From Diphasiastrum complanatum (taxonomy: Eukaryota > Streptophyta > Lycopodiopsida > Lycopodiales > Lycopodiaceae), in NCBI GenBank assembly GCA_029204225.1, contig CM055106.1, positions 48,127,337-48,191,336 on the forward strand: a stretch of DNA of 64,000 nt, written 5' to 3'. Below the pieces are notes generated by a model, which did not search any database, had not been told where the DNA came from, and saw only the letters and a list, made by a program, of their open reading frames with translations. This document shows, piece after piece, positions 33,758 through 46,225 of this stretch. The translations under genes and the position numbers were made by a program. Position 1 is the stretch's first letter; every line of letters starts with the position of its first letter.

Positions 33758-33993
33758 ACTTAGAATTTGCTTCAAACAAGAACAAAGATCATGCTACAAA
33801 CAGTAATACAGACAGAAAAACACTCTCCACTCCAAGCTCACGTAGCAACTGTATTTCTCAAAATGAAATTACACTGTACATATAGTTCTTCACTCAGGCA
33901 ACCCATGCATGACCCAGGTTGTCGTTGACGGGACACGTGTCTCGTCGACTTGACTGATCCTTATCGACTGATAGGACCCACAATACAGTAACA
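33758..33993 (-). mobile_element. 5' LTR of the 29.7-34.0 kb copia
   Basis: The minus strand starts TGTTACTGTATTGTGGG at 33993. LINE coding sequence resumes just right of it. The 3' end before the primer-binding site lacks a clear CA and is approximate. Confidence 0.65.
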
Positions 33994-34865
33994 CAATGAT
34001 TATACTTTAATTCTAATTGTTCGACCTCGTCTTCTTTCATGTGTTGGTCCAGGTGCAGGGGCTTGGTTGGTTGCATGTCCAGTTCTTCCACTCTTGCGAC
34101 TCAACAATGACTTGTTTGTAACTGCCCTTCAAACTAGATTGGGACTTCCACATCCATTGTTAATTATTCTCTCTAAGTGTTCGTGTGGGCATGTGTTGGA
34201 TTCCTTGGGTACTCATCTTATGTGGAGCCCTATTATTTCAATAATTCCATTCATGATGCCCTTGCTGCTATTGCTCATGATAGTGGTTTTCATGTTGTTC
34301 GAGAACAGACACACATTTTATCAAGGTCTTCTTTGCAATATTCTCGACGTCAAGGTTGACCTTGTTCTCTCGCGTGAGGGAATTTGCACTCTAGGAGATG
34401 TTGTCATTGCTGATCTGTCTCGTCAGGACCTCCTTCGTCGTTTTTTCACCACGCAAGGGGCTGTTCACGCAACTCAAGAAAAGGAGCAAGATTATAATGA
34501 TCATGCACCTGGTGAAGATTTCATCCCCTTTGCCTTGAAAACATAGGGTTGTCTTCATAAAAAAATTAATGATTTTTTTGTCTCTATGTGCGGAGCTATG
34601 GTGAAACGCCATGGAAATAATATTACCTTACCATCTGTCATTGTTTCTTTCTATTGTCAACGTATTTCTATTGCATTACAACATTCACAAGCGCTTTCAA
34701 TTCTTCGACAAGTTCAATTTGCATGAGCGGCTCCTTGTTACAGATAGAAATCCTTCCCTCATCCAAGAGCAACCTATTGAATCTCCAAACATCGAATTTG
34801 CCTGACCACAGCTTTCGAACAAAGATTCTTCCTCGTCGTCTTAGTCATCTCAAACTAATGTAAAT
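33994..34865 (+). pseudogene. RLE-type LINE, zinc finger and restriction-like endonuclease end
   Basis: The chain reads GPGAGAWLVACPVLP, RLGLPHPLL, then CSCGHVLDSLGTHLM, a CX1C...H finger whose last Cys position is now Ser. It continues with HDALAAIAHDSGFHVVREQ, VDLVLSREGICTLGDVVIAD and DFIPFALKT. The spacing of a zinc finger followed by R/E...DLVL...DVVI resembles the PD-(D/E)XK endonuclease at the C-terminus of R2-like LINEs. This identification rests on motif spacing only. Frame breaks occur at about 34220, 34350 and 34545. Confidence 0.65.
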
Positions 34866-34905
34866 TCGAAACTTTCATTCTTGTCTGGTGATTACAATCA
34901 CCAAG

Positions 34906-34917
34906 GGTCTGATACCA
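34906..34917 (-). promoter_or_regulatory. Isolated copia primer-binding site
   Basis: The minus strand reads TGGTATCAGACC next to the LINE end. It suggests a copia remnant whose LTR would lie to the right (from about 34920), but no partner LTR or coding part was found. Confidence 0.4.
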
Positions 34918-35439
34918 CGTTGACAACACGATACAAATCGATCGATTCAACCACCATAGAACAACATCAAGTACTTCGAGACAAGATGAACGAAATTGCT
35001 CACCATCAACTGTATATTCACACTATATTCACAAGTACAAAGAAAAATTACCTAAGTGCTCAATATGGGCTCGTAAAAGAATCGGTTCAATAACTCTAGA
35101 ACTAAGCAAAACGTGTCATCGTCAAACTTAGAAAGTAGTCGTAAAGAATTTACACGTTGATTATTGTTAATTTAACTATTGGTGCATCATACAAGCCAAG
35201 AGCCTATGGATGCATGCAAGAAAAAGAGAGGGATGTGAATTGCTTGCTCTTTATGACTTCCATGTAAAGTGACGTTTAAAGTGTGGGCATGCATGCAAGA
35301 AAAAAGAGAGGAACATGAATTTTTTGTTTTTTTTTACTTGCATATATAGGTGCACCTAATGAGCAGAGTTCTTGCAATAAGGTCCTTAGCAATGTCACGA
35401 AGCTTTTTGTGCACACATACCTTTATAATTAAAGACATT

Positions 35440-35715
35440 GACTGTAATTGGACTTTGCATAAACTCCATTGACCAACTTGAACACATAGTATTGTCTTGT
35501 GCAAGGCAATGCCAACAAGTCACAAGGGTATTTCATCTTCAATGCATCTACTATGCAATCTTTCTTAGTAGATGGTTGTGTTCACCAATCTTTGAGAGGA
35601 TTGCTAGCATACAACCTCGTCAATTCACAAGCTTGTTCCATAAACAAATATCCATTTTTGTTGTCCATGTTCAAAGTTCCATCTTCATTAATCTCATATG
35701 GGCATGTGGTAGACT
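35440..35715 (-). pseudogene. Unidentified coding-like remnant
   Basis: The minus strand reads CPYEINEDGTLNMDNKNGYL, then FMEQACELTRLYASNPLKDW, a stop, PSTKKDCIVDALKMKYP and TRQYYVFKLVNGVYAKSN. The composition looks like real protein with one internal stop. I do not recognise the family; it could be a transposon or host-gene fragment. Confidence 0.35.
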
Positions 35716-37248
35716 AGGCATTTGTCAAGTAGTTAGCACATCAAGGTCACACATTGACTGTTTGTAAACATATTGGAGAGCATAACTTCTCATCAAATTT
35801 AGTGCCAAATAGAGATTATGATGCACAAGATGATAACTTATGCATCACAAGAACAAATCATTTCTATTCAAATGCTAACCTAAAAAACTACTAAGGTGCA
35901 CATCTCAAATTACCTTAGATAGTAATTTGCAATAGACAGATAAATCGGTACTTGCTTAAAACAATAAATTGCATGCCCTTCAAGATTCACAATAGGCTTT
36001 TGTGCTTCATTGACATTTGGTATTAGAGATGTAATTGTATATATGTGTAATATTATTTTATGTCAAACTATTTTTAGAGTAGTATGGTGTGTTGTGGATG
36101 ATTGCAAGTCCAATGAACACATTTGATATCTATAGTCTCCATTCCCATACATTGGTAATAGTAACTCGTTTTTTGCAAGTTTATGGCCTTTGTGAAGGCA
36201 TAAAAGATAGTTGGAAAATTGGTTCAGTCATTAGTGAGCCAATGGAGCAGTGTCACAATCTATGAAATTAGGAACACCTCAAGTGAGCTACTAGCGACAA
36301 CTTTCACTGGCTATTTTGGAGAAGTACATCTCATTTTAGGCTATCCATAATGTTTTTTTAACAAAGACTCATTTTTGGTATACCACTTTTCTGATTTGTT
36401 GTTACAACAATTTACACTGAAAATCGCTATGTTGAAAAACCACTTAGCTCAATTTTTTTATGCTATCAACACACGCATTGATATGTGATTGTCCAGTGTA
36501 GAATGGATTAGCATAAACAGCGATTCAATCATTCTCTTCTCGATACTTTTTCACCACATAATGCTTTCACAATTAGTCAATAGCTTGAGTGGATGCAAAA
36601 GACTTACAAAATGGGATGTATCGTTGTTTTGAAAAGGCATCAACATTCTACACTACCGAAATGTAACGCTACATACATTTAGTGTTGTTTATGATTGAAG
36701 CATACCTCGGCCACATGTACAACACCATTGTCATATACAACTATATACTACACAAAGGATTTGTGTTTTCTATCATACTACGATGATAGATAGTGTTGGT
36801 GTTGGCTCGTGATGTATATTGATTTTCAAATAATTTATTACAACTTTAATGAAATGTTCGTTTTAACTCTCCCACATATCCACACTCAATAAAGGTTATT
36901 GTTGTAATGCATGAAGAATCGATAGTTGCGAAGATATTACGACAATCTCACAGGATAACACATCTACCTCTATTCATGTACGAGCTTTAGCTAAGTTATT
37001 AAGAAGTATCTGCAAAATAAAGGTAAAAAAATAGCTTCATTACTTTGAGGAAGCATAAGCGTTATTAATCAGGAGCTTTATTTAAATCTCCCTCCTCGAT
37101 GACACTTTATTATTATAACCTTTTCAATGCATACACGAAATTTCAGAAATAATCTGCTTAAGTACTCCATATGTATAGTTGTGCGGTTTATTTTGGCCGG
37201 GGTACTCTTGGAACGCATGGATATGTGCAAGAGTCGTAATAGTCTCGT

Positions 37249-37279
37249 GGGTTAGAATGGCATGGAGATGCCCTAACAC
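37249..37279. repeat. GTTAG/CTAAC hairpin repeat, copy 1
   Basis: Arms GTTAG...CTAAC enclose a second stem GGCA...TGCC with a six-base loop. A GCATGG word lies 34 bp upstream. Confidence 0.75.
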
Positions 37280-37462
37280 AGCGGTCGGGACTATACTAGC
37301 CATTGATATTCTTCTTTATTGCAGCCCAAATAACTATATAGGTTTCATATGTGCCCTTTCAAGTTTATACTATGAACAAAATTAGGACTTGAGCTAGAGC
37401 ACCCTTGGAAAGCATGGATATACTCAGGGGTCTTGACACCATTACTTGTTATACAGGTCCAA

Positions 37463-37493
37463 GGGTTAGCATGGCATGGATTTGCCCTAACAC
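37463..37493. repeat. GTTAG/CTAAC hairpin repeat, copy 2
   Basis: It has the same nested stems as copy 1. Differences fall in the bulge and loop only. Confidence 0.75.
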
Positions 37494-39499
37494 CTTTGTA
37501 CGTGTGTCCTTGCTCATTCTATGTGTTACACATTTTCGTAAATATGGTTTACACTTTTTTAGCATACGTTTTTTTTTTTTTAAATAATTGATATGGACTA
37601 ACGCTGCATGTACTGATCAATATGGCCCTTTTTCCTGATATGGTAAAAAGTTGGCTTAGCCTATCGCTAAAACTCGCACTTGAATGAGAAGATCGGACTA
37701 CGAATTTCTATTTTAATTAAAGATGTTAAGTAGCAAAGCTTATTTTGTACATGGATAACAATTGACATTCAGCAAATTTGACACACGTCTTCCTCACATA
37801 TTCACTCGCGCGGTTTTGTTTTGTGGGATGGTGGCAGGTACCAGCTGGATGTCTTGAAATAAGTCTTGCTTTATGGTGCTTTACTGTACTTTCATCCAAC
37901 CGCTTGCCAACTTTGTCGCCCTAGCAAGTTGCAACACTCAGATCCTATTTGAAGCCAAATGGACAAACCAAATCTCATCTTGATATTTGAGCTCAAAGGC
38001 CAATATTTCTTGGGTCCATATTATTCACAATTGAAGTTCTGAAAGGCATAAATCCCACAAACTTTCTTAGAAAAACTTCAAAGTAGGGTCCAAGTTCAAG
38101 TCTAAGCTCATGAGATTTTTTGTGATTTTTCCAATTTGTGAGCCAAGAAGTAGAAGTGTAGTCTAACTTGGACAATATTGGCCCAAACTCGGCCAAATTT
38201 CACCAAAATAAAATTCTCAAGTTTAGGTAAACCTTACTCAGAACCCCACAACATAGAGTTAATGTGGATTAGAGGTAGCATTGCTTTTCCAAACAAATTT
38301 CATTGTTGCATAGCTCTCACCGATTTCAACGCACTAATATTGGATTCCAATGGAAAATGCCTATAATGACGGAGAAAAGTAAATATGAAAGTTGTGGCAA
38401 TTAGTGGTAGGTCATAATTCATCTTATTAGGCACTCTTCCTTGAAATTGTAAAAACTCAAGAACAAAACAATGTGCAGCCATGAGATGAGTAATGCCTCA
38501 AAAATCCAGCCAATTCATGCAAAATAGTTGAAATTTTCTAGAGCCAAATGACTTGTCAAGATCCAACAACATTTGTCCCAGCTCCATTGGTGATCCACTC
38601 ACCCACCCAGCGACTTGGGAATTTAGCTCGATTGATCGATCAGGTATATTGATGCTCCTAAAACCACCAATTTTTATTGAATTCGAGGTACATTGCCTTT
38701 CTTTAAACTGATCGATCTGCACAAGTGGAGAATAACCTCGATCGAGGTATAACGCCGCTCCTAAATTCGTCAGTTTGTGACTGCAACGACTAACCTCAAC
38801 GGAATTATATTACCACACCTGAATCCGTTGATTTTTACTTGCAAAATTTGCCTTGATTGAGTTATCTAATCCTAAATCTTATCTGTGTCAACCTGTGCCT
38901 TGTAGTGAATATCATAGTTTCATGCCCAAAACGTCAGAATTGTATCCGATGACATATCAATTCATAATGTAAGTGTACTGACTGATAAAAGTTGTTGATT
39001 AATGACTTCCACAGTTTGTTTACTGTTGGAAATAGATTGGCCTCATGATCTTGAAAGTTGCACACCTACACAATGAATTTTTTTTTCAAAAAGCATTAAG
39101 ACGTTTCTGAGATATGCTAGCGGCTGACATCAACACCTTATCAGTATTGTCATGAGAACTTAATTCAAGCTTAAACGACGACTTTGTCTCATCTGCTAGT
39201 GGTATGATGTAACTGTGTTAATCTGTTTGATATTCTCAAAAATGTCAACATACAGCTTCTGCTTACCCATTCATTTGTCGGTACCACTTCGTAAACGTGG
39301 AAGCAGCTAAAGGCCATCCTCATACCTGCATCATTGACTCCACGTCATACTGGTGTTAATAGGCTTCTGGATACCACTCTGAGAAAGTGTGTCAGAAAGG
39401 CTTTCGGTTTGCTCGGATGGAAAAGCTCGGAGAGCCATTCTTCTGGTTTTTAGAGTGAGAAGCTTGAATATCCCTAATGAGATAGGGGTACCAAGTTCT

Positions 39500-39863
39500 T
39501 GATGGTTATGATAAATGAATGCTCTCTGATGCAAATCGTGTACCTGCAACCTAGCAATTTGACAGGCAGCAGAACATAATCGTCAAGGCAATTAGCAACA
39601 ATAAAAGCCAGAAAGCAAATGATCAATACGCAGACAATCAGTACACAATGATGGCAAAAACTCGAGTGAGGCATCAACGCCAAAATTCACTTTCATATAT
39701 TAGCTTTACAGGTGTCCACCAAGAACAGGACCCGTACTTGCCAAGAAACAAAAACTCACATCTGTCATTCCCTGATTTACCACGTGCCTTATAGGCCAAG
39801 AACTACACGAAGCTACTTTCATACCATTATGACAATTAACTGGATTCTGAAATTGAACCAACA
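39500..39863 (-). mobile_element. 3' LTR of copia 39500-46594
   Basis: The 364 bp repeat is about 93 percent identical to 46226-46594 by eye. The RNase H reading frame ends 28 bases inside it, at 39836. Confidence 0.9.
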
Positions 39864-40173
39864 TCAAGCAGCCCCATCTGTTCCCTGAGGTAACAGAATC
39901 CTCCCTTCGGTAGGGCTTTGGTTAGCCCATCAGCAATCATCTCCTTAGTGCAACAGTACTCTATTTTGATCAGATCACCCTGCACCAAATCCCTTACATA
40001 ATGATACTGCAAATCAATATGCTTGCTTCGCTTATGAAATCCTCCATTCTTGCAGAGGAACATGCAACCTTGATTGTCTCCATAAAGAACCTTCGGCTGA
40101 CCTTTAACTCCCAGCTCTGACAGAAAGTTACCAATCCACAAATACTCTTTCGCTCCCTGACACATCCCCATGT
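39836..40173 (-). pseudogene. Copia RNase H C-terminus
   Basis: The minus strand reads YEYMGMCQGAKEYLWIGNFL, YGDNQGCMFLCKNGGFHKRS, KHIDLQYHYVRDLVQ and IADGLTKALPKGGF, the standard end of copia RNase H. The in-frame start MQFVNTL (40180-40201) is LTR sequence of the nested element, not copia, so the apparent 121-residue protein is a fusion artefact. Confidence 0.88.
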
Positions 40174-43100
40174 ATTCATATAGAGTATTCACAAACTGCA
40201 TGAAAAGGCAGGTGTCCTAAAATTGGCCTACCACCTGTCAAACTAAGGTCGGGCCCAATATGGCCAAATTCGACCGACAAACTTGGGACATGCCCCCAAG
40301 TATAGCAAGTACTGTAAATAACTATGTACAAGCTAATTCTTCCTATGTGTGGCTACCCGGCTAACCCAAGTAGTCGTCTACGGGATCAGTGCCCGATCAA
40401 TATATCCTAACGAGTCACGTCCCGATCACAACCATATATAGTAAACCAAATAAACTGTACACTAATTACATCATCACATTTAGAGCTTATACTAATGAAT
40501 CAGATCACAAGCTGACTTCTAACTCTCTCCCTTAAGCTCAAATGTGATAAGAGTGAAAAACAATATATTGCAGCAGTGTTTGGAGTGTCCAAAAGATGTT
40601 ATGCATATCACAGCTACTATGTACTTGACTCACACTCAAGCACACCAACAAACCACCAGGTTTAACTCACAAAGTATCATGTAAACACAATGCTCATATA
40701 GAGAGTCTACCACACTCTCGACCAAGTGACTCGTCCCCAATCCAACTTGACCACAAGTGGACCACATGAGCGACATGGCTCAAACTGAGGAAATCCCACT
40801 GCCACCATGAGACTTACATCCTCCATCTAGCTAGGCTGACATCCTATCAGACACTTACAAGCACAGACCTGTAAAGCTGACATACATGAGCGACTGAGGC
40901 TCAACCTGAGGAAATCTTACTGCCACCATAAGATTGCACCCTCACCAGATAAACAACTAGTAGACAATGACAACTCAATGAGCATAAAATGACTATTTTG
41001 TTCCTGACGTAGCAAATGCACAACCACATACAACTCTGACTCAGATCTAAACTCCAGTGACAAGGCAACATGCAAGCCCACACACACTCATGCAAACCAA
41101 CACGAATGATGAAGCGTCAACTACATGACCAAGGCCTGCCCATAAGTGGTATCATGTCGTACCAACACATGTGCCACCTGTAGATCCGCTGCTACACCAC
41201 TAGCCACCAAATCAGGTCCTCAACCATGGCCTACACCTGTACCAAGATGCTCTCATGTCCAAGCATATACATCTATCCAATAAGTCCTGAAAGTTGATCC
41301 CCATCCATTCCCCATGCTCCAAGCACAAGGGTCTACCAAGGACTCAATGAATGAATGTACACAAATCTCACCATAGGCTATACTTGAGTAGCTCGCCCAC
41401 CTCCCAGAGATACTGATGATGATCTACCTATCCTACATCCCATGTAGGTCCAACTTTCCATGCTTGACGTTGCCAACTCTGATTTGACCAGTACATAGGC
41501 CTCCCACCAAGGAGCCTATTTCACCAACACTGTATCCATCATAGCATCCAAACCAAAGCAAATGCAAACTAGATCCACTATCGTGATGAATAGCTCACCC
41601 ACAATCCATAGCATATCAGGTAGAATAGCTCTAGAACCCTGTACCCTGTACCATCTGATCACCAAGTATCCATTACCCGCTGATAGCTCCCCAAGAATCT
41701 GTCCACCTGTAGTGCAACTAGACTCCAATTGGATCTAACCAGAAACTGCATCTTGCTTACCAAATAATGATGGATAGAAACAACATGTGATGCCAACCTG
41801 GAGATCATTGTGCATATAACCATGCAGCTCACCTGATCACTCGCCAAAGTATCAGTTGTCACTCCCTGAGCAACCATCTCCATCCCTGCTGGCTCACAAC
41901 CATGGGCATGCTGGATCCACATCATCCCGTAATGCTCTCCATGCCCTCAGGATATGTACCACCACAAGTACACTCCATGTCACCTACTTCCAAGTAGGCT
42001 TGACCCGTCCCTAGGTCATCACATGATGCACCAGCTGAAGAACATCGTCCATACAATGAAATATCATACCGGATCAATTGTAGCATCTCCCTGAGTGCCA
42101 CCCCAATGGACTCGTCATCCACATACTATGCTCACCTGATGTCTCGAATCCTGGTCACCATCCTGCTAGACAAGCTGAACTCCAAAGCATCACCTGCTCC
42201 ACCTGGCTCCTAGCATTTGCTCACTCTCCCTGGCTATGTGCCACCCGACACCATGCCAACGCAAGCATATCCCTGAGTTGCCGCTCACAGGATCCCGAGA
42301 CTGCTGTCGTCCTGATTGTACTGAGGTATATGGCTCTGAGTGACTTCCTCTAGGCTTTTCCATGATCTCACCACCTGAGAATCTGCACCATGGAAATTCC
42401 AACACCTGTGCTAAGCCTAGACTCTTGCAAATACAACCAAATTCATGAAAGCTATAAGTAGCTTATCCACGACCGTGATGGTAGATGCCTCCCCATCGAT
42501 GCCAATGTCCAAAACTGGCCCCCTGCTGTAATGCCATCTTGTACTCCCAAATGAGCACACCACGAAGTCCTCACCATCAGTATCCCATGCAGTAGATCGC
42601 TAGCAGAACACTCAGCACAGTGTTTGCCCTCTGATCACACCCCGTGCGATCTCCATCAGCTCTCCAACCTAGAGCTTGCTCACAAAGCTTCACGCTTTGC
42701 CCGTTTGCGTTTGCAGCGTCCTGATTTCATCATGAATCGCCCCGTAAGTCCTGTCCATGCCAATGAATCAAGTCCAATATGAAATAGCTGTCCCCTAATG
42801 ATCATCCCATGTCATCTTGCAGTGCTATCCCTACCAAGTATCCCAATGCCATTCCTGATTACAAAGATCTAAGCATCTACCCTATAGTGCCCACCTGTAT
42901 TCCCCCAAACTAGCTTCAAGCTGCTTTTGTGAATGGTTCCAAACCACTCCATGAGAATACACTGAGATGTGAACTCCAAAGCCACCATCAAGTCCCTCAC
43001 ATGACTGTGCATGCCAATATCCCTCCAAGTGGACCTGTGAGATCTTCCATGGCCCAAACCAAATGATCCACACCTTGCCATCACTGGAATCTACAGTCCT

Positions 43101-45890
43101 GATATGGCAAATTGACTTGACTTATCTAAACTAGCAATTGAAGTGTATCTCCTCGATGACAAACTTGATACACTGCTCCACAGCTACAATGGCTTGATCA
43201 AAATTGACTTATTTCTTCTTTCTTTGTTCCTGGATTTCTTCCGTTAGTTTTTGTGAAGTCTCTCAAGCTTTCTGCAAAACCACAAAATCATCACACTCAC
43301 CACTCACCAAGAGCATCCAAAGTGTGATTACCGACCCGTTCTTCATCCTATGCGTGTCCCACACACAGCTCGTCCAATGCAAGTCCGCTATCTTGCCCAA
43401 TGGCTTCCAACTGGCACCACTTCGCACTTCCATCACCTGCGACCACCAATATGTGTGTACCTCCAAGCTAGCCCATATTTCCCTCCGAACGAGAAATTTC
43501 CAAGCTACAGATGCGTGTGTCAATGCAGCTATCACCTGACTCGACATTGCCACTGCCGATCATACCTGTGAGAGCGTTCCCCCAAAACGCCACTTGACGT
43601 TGGTTGGTTCGAACCCCAAAAGTTGAACCTGATCACAAGAATTTTTCACCTGTAACCGGCAGACCATGCCTACCTCTCACCTGTGATTGCTTGCCCTCTC
43701 AAAATTGTCGCCAATGATGAGTTGGCATCATGACTACTACAATTCCGCTACCATTCGCTCCCATACTGCATTTACCGCTTCTAAACACCTTGTTACCCTG
43801 TCAAAAGTAAGTAATAATGATTCCTAAGCGATAATGCCTCATCGTACCGCCCTGTAGCAAGTTTCACCAGCCAAAAATTTCCCCAAATTTGGCCCTACGG
43901 TACCCAAATAGCAAATGTAGCCCATCACTAGGTCACCCGCACTCCGCTCGATAGAATGGTGATAAAAACTCTTCAAAAACACGTTTCTACCTGCTCTGTG
44001 ACGTCGCTCTGTCCGCTGGCTATGAGCAGCCAGTTTCAGGGGTCATTTGGGCCCAAGGATGGCCAAAAAATGTGTCCTCTAGCCAAAGTTATCCCTTTCC
44101 AAAGGGTGACTTGCAAATTTGAACTATTTCTTCATGATGAAGCAACTTCACATTTCAGTTGTGAAGGGACCCAACTCAACTTTCAGTATGAAATTTTTTA
44201 ATGAAGTAGAAGTGCTTTCTGCACTTCAGACCCCCTCAATTGAAGTTCTTGGTGGTTTTGAGACAATCCAATGGTGCATTCACATCTAGGGGCCCATATC
44301 ACATGTGGCCTCCACCGTTGATCAGCAGATTCCTTGATCGCATGGCCACAATGAAACTTGAGCACCAAACAAAGCTCTAGGAGACACCACTCCCTTTCAT
44401 ACACTACAAGACCAACGTAGCTGGCTTTACACGCTGGCCCGCGAGCCTTCAAGGCTATCTCTCCTCCATTCTCCTTCAAGCCTTCTTCCAAGCTTTTCAG
44501 CTACGGCAGATGTTGGGGCATTTTTCACACTTACTCCTCTGGCCTGCGGCCATCCACGACCCTTTGCTAGATCCATATTTGCGCTAGGACTCCCATTTGT
44601 AGCTGTTGACAGCATCCAAAACGGTTCACATCAGAGGGAAAACGAAGGATTTTCAACTGTAAACCCTAGCCACCATTTTGGCTCTTTAAGAGAATTTGAT
44701 CCAGTGTCATAATCTGTCAACAGCTGTCCACGGCCATCTGCAGGCTATCTCGCCCTGCCAGTGTGCCCCTCTTCACAAATTTACACTGTTGCAAAAGACT
44801 TTACATAGAGAACGATCTAAGCTTTTTGCTCTGTAAACCCTAGCAGCTTGAAGAAGAGGATATCCAGGGCATTTTTCCACATTTTCTAGTGGTTCTTCTT
44901 GCAGCTCATCATCTAACTGAGGTCACCCTTCCTCTAGTGATCTGATCCAATTTACAGTTCTTCAATTGATGCGGTATTGACTGCAAACAAGCCGATTTTC
45001 CAAGAAATCCATCAACACCCCACAAAACTGGAAATTTTCGAAATTTCCTCTGTTTTCAACCAAATTTAATCCTGTAAATTGCCATGGCTCTCCATCACTG
45101 CTCTTTGCAAATCCCTTGCAAGCCCCGTTGCGCCAAACGGCTGTCCACACAGTGAATTATGAAGCCACCATCGATGATTTCCCTGAAACCACCGAAACTA
45201 CAAGTTTCTCCGTGAATTCTCCCTGGAATCCACCTACGACGATCGTTCTGATCTTCCCTGAAGCTCCGATCAAAGCAACTTTGCTGTCTCATGCCATCCA
45301 GACTGCCGATACCTCGTGTAGAGTCCTCTGTCCTGAGACGCTCCGAGTGCTATTTTTCCTGGTGAAAGACGCTATCCCATAGCTCCACCGGATCGTGCAT
45401 ACGTGCATCACCCTGACGCTCTGATACCAAGTTGAAATTCCGATAGAATCTAGTGCAGTATGCAGATCACATCACACAATCACCATAGCCACTCCTCACA
45501 AGCTCTCAAAGATGGCACAACAAAAGTTATTAGATTACAAAGAAACACTTTACATATAGAGTATTCACAAACTGCATGAAAAGGTAGGTGTCCTAAAATT
45601 GGCCTACCACCTGTCAAACTAAGGTCGAACTCAATATGGCCAAATTCGACCGACAAACTTGGGACATGCCCCCAAGTATAGCAAGTACTGTAAATAACTA
45701 TGTACAAGCTAATTCTTCCTATGTGTGGCTGCCCGACTAACCCAAGTAGCCATCTACGGGATCAGTGCCCGATCAATATATCCTAACGGGTCACGTCCCG
45801 ATCACAACCATATACAGTAAACCAAATAAACTGTACACTAATTACATCATCACATTTAGAGCTTATACTAATGAATCAGATCACAAGCTG
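40174..45890 (-). mobile_element. Non-coding LTR element (LARD-like) nested in copia
   Basis: A complete 5' LTR (45433 to about 45885) and a truncated 3' LTR (about 40174-40510) are near-identical over ~335 bp. A standard primer-binding site (TTGGTATCAGAGC, 45418-45430, minus strand) adjoins the 5' LTR. A purine run (AAGGGAGAGAG, minus strand near 40523-40535) stands close to the 3' LTR. The 4.9 kb interior holds no frame above 111 codons and no recognisable domain. Part of its leader matches that of the copia at 29.7-34.0 kb, so copia-type enzymes may have mobilised it. Confidence 0.75.
45418..45430 (-). promoter_or_regulatory. Primer-binding site of the LARD-like element
   Basis: The minus strand reads TTGGTATCAGAGC immediately after the LTR end. 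Confidence 0.88.
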
Positions 45891-46140
45891 ATTTTAGACT
45901 ATAAAGCCCCCTCTTTCTGTTCCCTATTGCTATAGAAAAACCATCAACCATCAAGCTACACTCTTTCTTGCTATACATGATTTTCCAATATCTGTTATGT
46001 TGCTAACTGATACAAGGTTCTTTGCAATGTTACCCACAATGACCTCCTTACCTCCTACAATAAACTCATAGGTGACAAAAAAGCCTCTATTATATGTCAT
46101 ATGGCTGGTGGTCGCAAAATCTGGATACCATGATGGATCC
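45891..46140 (-). pseudogene. Copia protease-region fragment
   Basis: The minus strand reads DPSWYPDFATTSHMTYNRGF, where DSGATSHMT is expected, so the catalytic DSG is lost. It continues YEFIVGGKEVIVGNIAKNLV and RKRGLYSLK-like residues in a second frame. Gag is missing between this and the primer-binding site only 65 bp away. Confidence 0.8.
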
Positions 46141-46209
46141 TAGCTAATCGATCTCTGATACATGTGCGATAGCGTAGGATACGACCGTGATGATTATGGT
46201 ACTAGTGGC

Positions 46210-46225
46210 GTGGGCCCATAACCTT
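46210..46225 (-). promoter_or_regulatory. Primer-binding site matching the anticodon region of initiator tRNA-Met
   Basis: The minus strand reads AAGGTTATGGGCCCAC directly after the LTR end CCATCA, identical to the site at 2310-2325. The following GCCAC also resembles the tRNA complement with a small offset. Confidence 0.78.

Larger units (their letters stand above)
29665..33993 (-). mobile_element. 5' two thirds of a Ty1/copia element inserted in the RLE-type LINE
   Basis: On the minus strand the order is LTR (33758-33993), primer-binding site, leader, gag, protease, integrase and RT start, ending abruptly at TFAPVCKDQ near 29665. The RT core, RNase H and 3' LTR are absent. LINE sequence flanks both sides and reads on in the same domain order, so the copia inserted into the LINE and later lost its 3' part. 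No target duplication can be tested. Confidence 0.85.
34920..39499. other. Mostly unrecognised AT-rich DNA
   Basis: No supported complete gene. A coding-like remnant on the minus strand lies at about 35440-35715. Two copies of a small hairpin repeat lie at 37249-37279 and 37463-37493. Confidence 0.5.

Noticed and set aside
34906-35400. A complete LTR right of the isolated primer-binding site
   Set aside because: No partner repeat, no clear TG...CA ends and no coding remnant; only the site itself is listed.
39836-40201. A complete 121-residue protein
   Set aside because: Its start lies in LTR sequence of the nested element; the rest is the tail of copia RNase H.
41516-43084. Overlapping minus-strand frames of 60-88 codons
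   Set aside because: No recognisable domain, no shared frame, and a position inside a non-coding LTR element; probably chance frames.
44997-45382. A gene on the plus strand around 45116-45382
   Set aside because: It lies in the leader of the LARD-like element next to its primer-binding site and shows no domain or codon pattern.
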